Shown one piece after another: positions 13,695 to 14,815 of a stretch of DNA of 14,815 nt. Each line of letters begins with the position of its first letter. Within the stretch, counting starts at the first letter, position 1. The stretch comes from Bordetella parapertussis (GTDB lineage: Bacteria > Pseudomonadota > Gammaproteobacteria > Burkholderiales > Burkholderiaceae_B). Below the pieces are notes generated by a model that was not told the DNA's origin, made no database searches, and saw only the letters and a list, made by a program, of their open reading frames with translations. Made by a program: the position numbers and the translations under genes. The stretch lies in the NCBI GenBank assembly GCA_943331855.1, contig CALQNE010000056.1, positions 1-14,815 on the forward strand, written 5' to 3'.

Positions 13695-14815
13695 ATGATA
13701 AAGGACAGATATTGGAAGCCAGTCCCGAAGCTATCAATACTTGTTGCGAGTATCGCCGCAATCGGGGTCAATGTACCAGCCCAGACCATTACGCTAGGGT
13801 CGAGCGGGGACACCTATACTGTGATGCAAAACTGGGACATCTTATCCGTTACCGGTTCAATCGCATCAACGACCAGCGCAGGGATCCTGAATTCTTCGTA
13901 TAACATCAATGGGCTTGCGAACTCGGGCTCAATCACCGGCAAGGTTACTGGGATCTACAACGCTGGAATAATTTCCGAACTCACCAATACCGGCACGATC
14001 AATCACACATCCCAATCTTTCACCACCATCTATAGTCCATCTTCCCCATCTTACCGTTTTGGGAATTTCGGCGCCGGGTTGTGGAACAGCGGAATTGTTA
14101 ATAGTTTCAGTAATACAGGTAATGTCAAAAGCGTTGGCACTGGTGTTGTGAATTCCTACGGAGCAACTATAGGCACTTTGCTCAATAGCGGAAACATGAC
14201 TGCAGCCCTTAGCGGGGTGTTCAATACCGCTATGATCGGCAGTCTGGTGAACAGTGGCACGATTTCAGGCGACATCGGTATCAGCAACGCTAGTATCATT
14301 TCCTCAATCACTAACAGCGGCACCATCTCAGGCGATTCGTACGGCGTCTCTAATGTAAGTAAAGATGCAATGGCCAGTCCTGTCGATGGCACTATCTCAT
14401 CAATTATCAATAGCGGTACCATCTCGGGTGGTCACTCAGGGATAAATAATGCGGGTACTATCTCGTCAATTATCAATAGCGGTACCATCTCGGGTGGTAA
14501 CTTTGGGATATATAATGCAGGCACGATTTCTACCTTACAGAACTTGCAGGGCGCAGGCAATTCGAAGAACGCGCTTATCTACGCAGGCGCTCTTCCGCGC
14601 AATTACAACATAATTATTAATAGCACATCGGTTTATGGAAAACTATCAGCAACGGCTGTTACAGGTACCACTAATTTCGGCATTTCATCGCTATCGACAA
14701 CCAGCACTACGGTTTTAAACGCGTCGCTATCCTCGGTTCTCAGCGGTATTACGTCAACGAACCTTGGCATTGGAAGTGCTACAACGACCAGTGGCATATC
14801 AAATGGCTACTCGTA
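13695..14815 (+). CDS. Secreted beta-repeat adhesin, probably an autotransporter passenger, cut by the right edge
   Basis: An open frame runs from the ATG at 13695 to the end of the window (373 codons, no stop). An in-frame TGA at 13680 makes this the first ATG. Residues 1-29 form a signal peptide (basic start, core LSILVASIAAIGV, cleavage after VPA). The rest is rich in Asn, Ser, Gly, Thr and Ile, with repeats of the type NSGTISG and GIxNAG, about 20-22 residues each, as in beta-helical passengers of type V secretion. A near-identical pair of repeats occurs at 14391-14522. Very few charged residues and no cysteine occur after the signal peptide. The export domain would lie beyond the edge: either an autotransporter barrel, or none if it uses the TpsB encoded at the left. 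It is a possible substrate of the heptosyltransferase, which is inference. Confidence 0.8.
   Translation, partial: MIKDRYWKPVPKLSILVASIAAIGVNVPAQTITLGSSGDTYTVMQNWDILSVTGSIASTTSAGILNSSYNINGLANSGSITGKVTGIYNAGIISELTNTGTINHTSQSFTTIYSPSSPSYRFGNFGAGLWNSGIVNSFSNTGNVKSVGTGVVNSYGATIGTLLNSGNMTAALSGVFNTAMIGSLVNSGTISGDIGISNASIISSITNSGTISGDSYGVSNVSKDAMASPVDGTISSIINSGTISGGHSGINNAGTISSIINSGTISGGNFGIYNAGTISTLQNLQGAGNSKNALIYAGALPRNYNIIINSTSVYGKLSATAVTGTTNFGISSLSTTSTTVLNASLSSVLSGITSTNLGIGSATTTSGISNGYS
14391..14522 (+). repeat. Two tandem 66-bp units in the adhesin gene
   Basis: Units 14391-14456 and 14457-14522 match at 59 of 66 bases, with only one difference in the first 42. Each encodes 22 residues beginning TISSIINSGTISGG. 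Most changes fall in the last third, including HSGINNAG versus NFGIYNAG. This looks like a fairly recent in-frame duplication of one coil of the beta-helix. Confidence 0.85.

Noticed and set aside
13592..13903. Plus-strand frame of 103 codons overlapping the adhesin start
   Set aside because: It is in another frame from the signal peptide and repeats, is rich in Arg and Tyr without a recognisable domain, and runs through the palindrome.
1..14815. CRISPR arrays, tRNA or rRNA genes, complete insertion sequences
   Set aside because: No regularly spaced repeats, cloverleaf-like segments, rRNA sequence or intact transposase was seen.

Overview
The window looks like accessory chromosome from a Gram-negative proteobacterium, most likely a betaproteobacterium. 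The evidence is two-partner secretion, autotransporter-type repeats and a BaeSR-like two-component pair; base composition is moderate. The genus is not claimed. It holds a compact locus that appears to join surface-adhesin export and glycosylation to a dedicated sensory and regulatory set.

Layout. (1) Left end, minus strand: a TpsB/FhaC-type outer-membrane transporter (1792-3498), a TibC/Aah-like autotransporter heptosyltransferase (117-1514), and 19 nt further on the first 32 codons of another gene that leaves the window (1-97). (2) Plus strand: a small protein whose C-terminal half resembles the RNA polymerase alpha-subunit C-terminal domain (3647-4039), then a PAS-LuxR regulator (4166-4741). 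(3) Plus strand: a short chemosensory operon of MCP, CheA with two HPt and two CheW-like domains, CheW and a CheY-like receiver (4989-10438), without CheR, CheB or CheZ. (4) Minus strand: a second, sensor-less LuxR-type regulator (10476-10877) and a BaeR/BaeS-like response regulator and kinase pair (10978-13438). (5) Right end, plus strand: the N-terminal 373 residues of a secreted beta-repeat protein, probably an autotransporter adhesin, running off the edge (13695 onward).

The most notable signal is a repeated palindrome, CCCC-(eight A/T-rich bases)-GGGG. It occurs six times between genes: upstream of the heptosyltransferase, tpsB, the PAS-LuxR gene (twice), the MCP operon and the right-end adhesin. 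At the tpsB and heptosyltransferase genes it sits at the same distance (23 bases) from an identical -10-like element inside a conserved block, which suggests activator-dependent promoters. The two LuxR proteins have nearly the same recognition helix, so they are the natural candidates to bind it.

Working model (inference): the chemosensory array, the BaeSR-like pair and the LuxR regulators control when a glycosylated two-partner or autotransporter adhesin set is made. The alpha-CTD-like protein may affect transcription at the same promoters.
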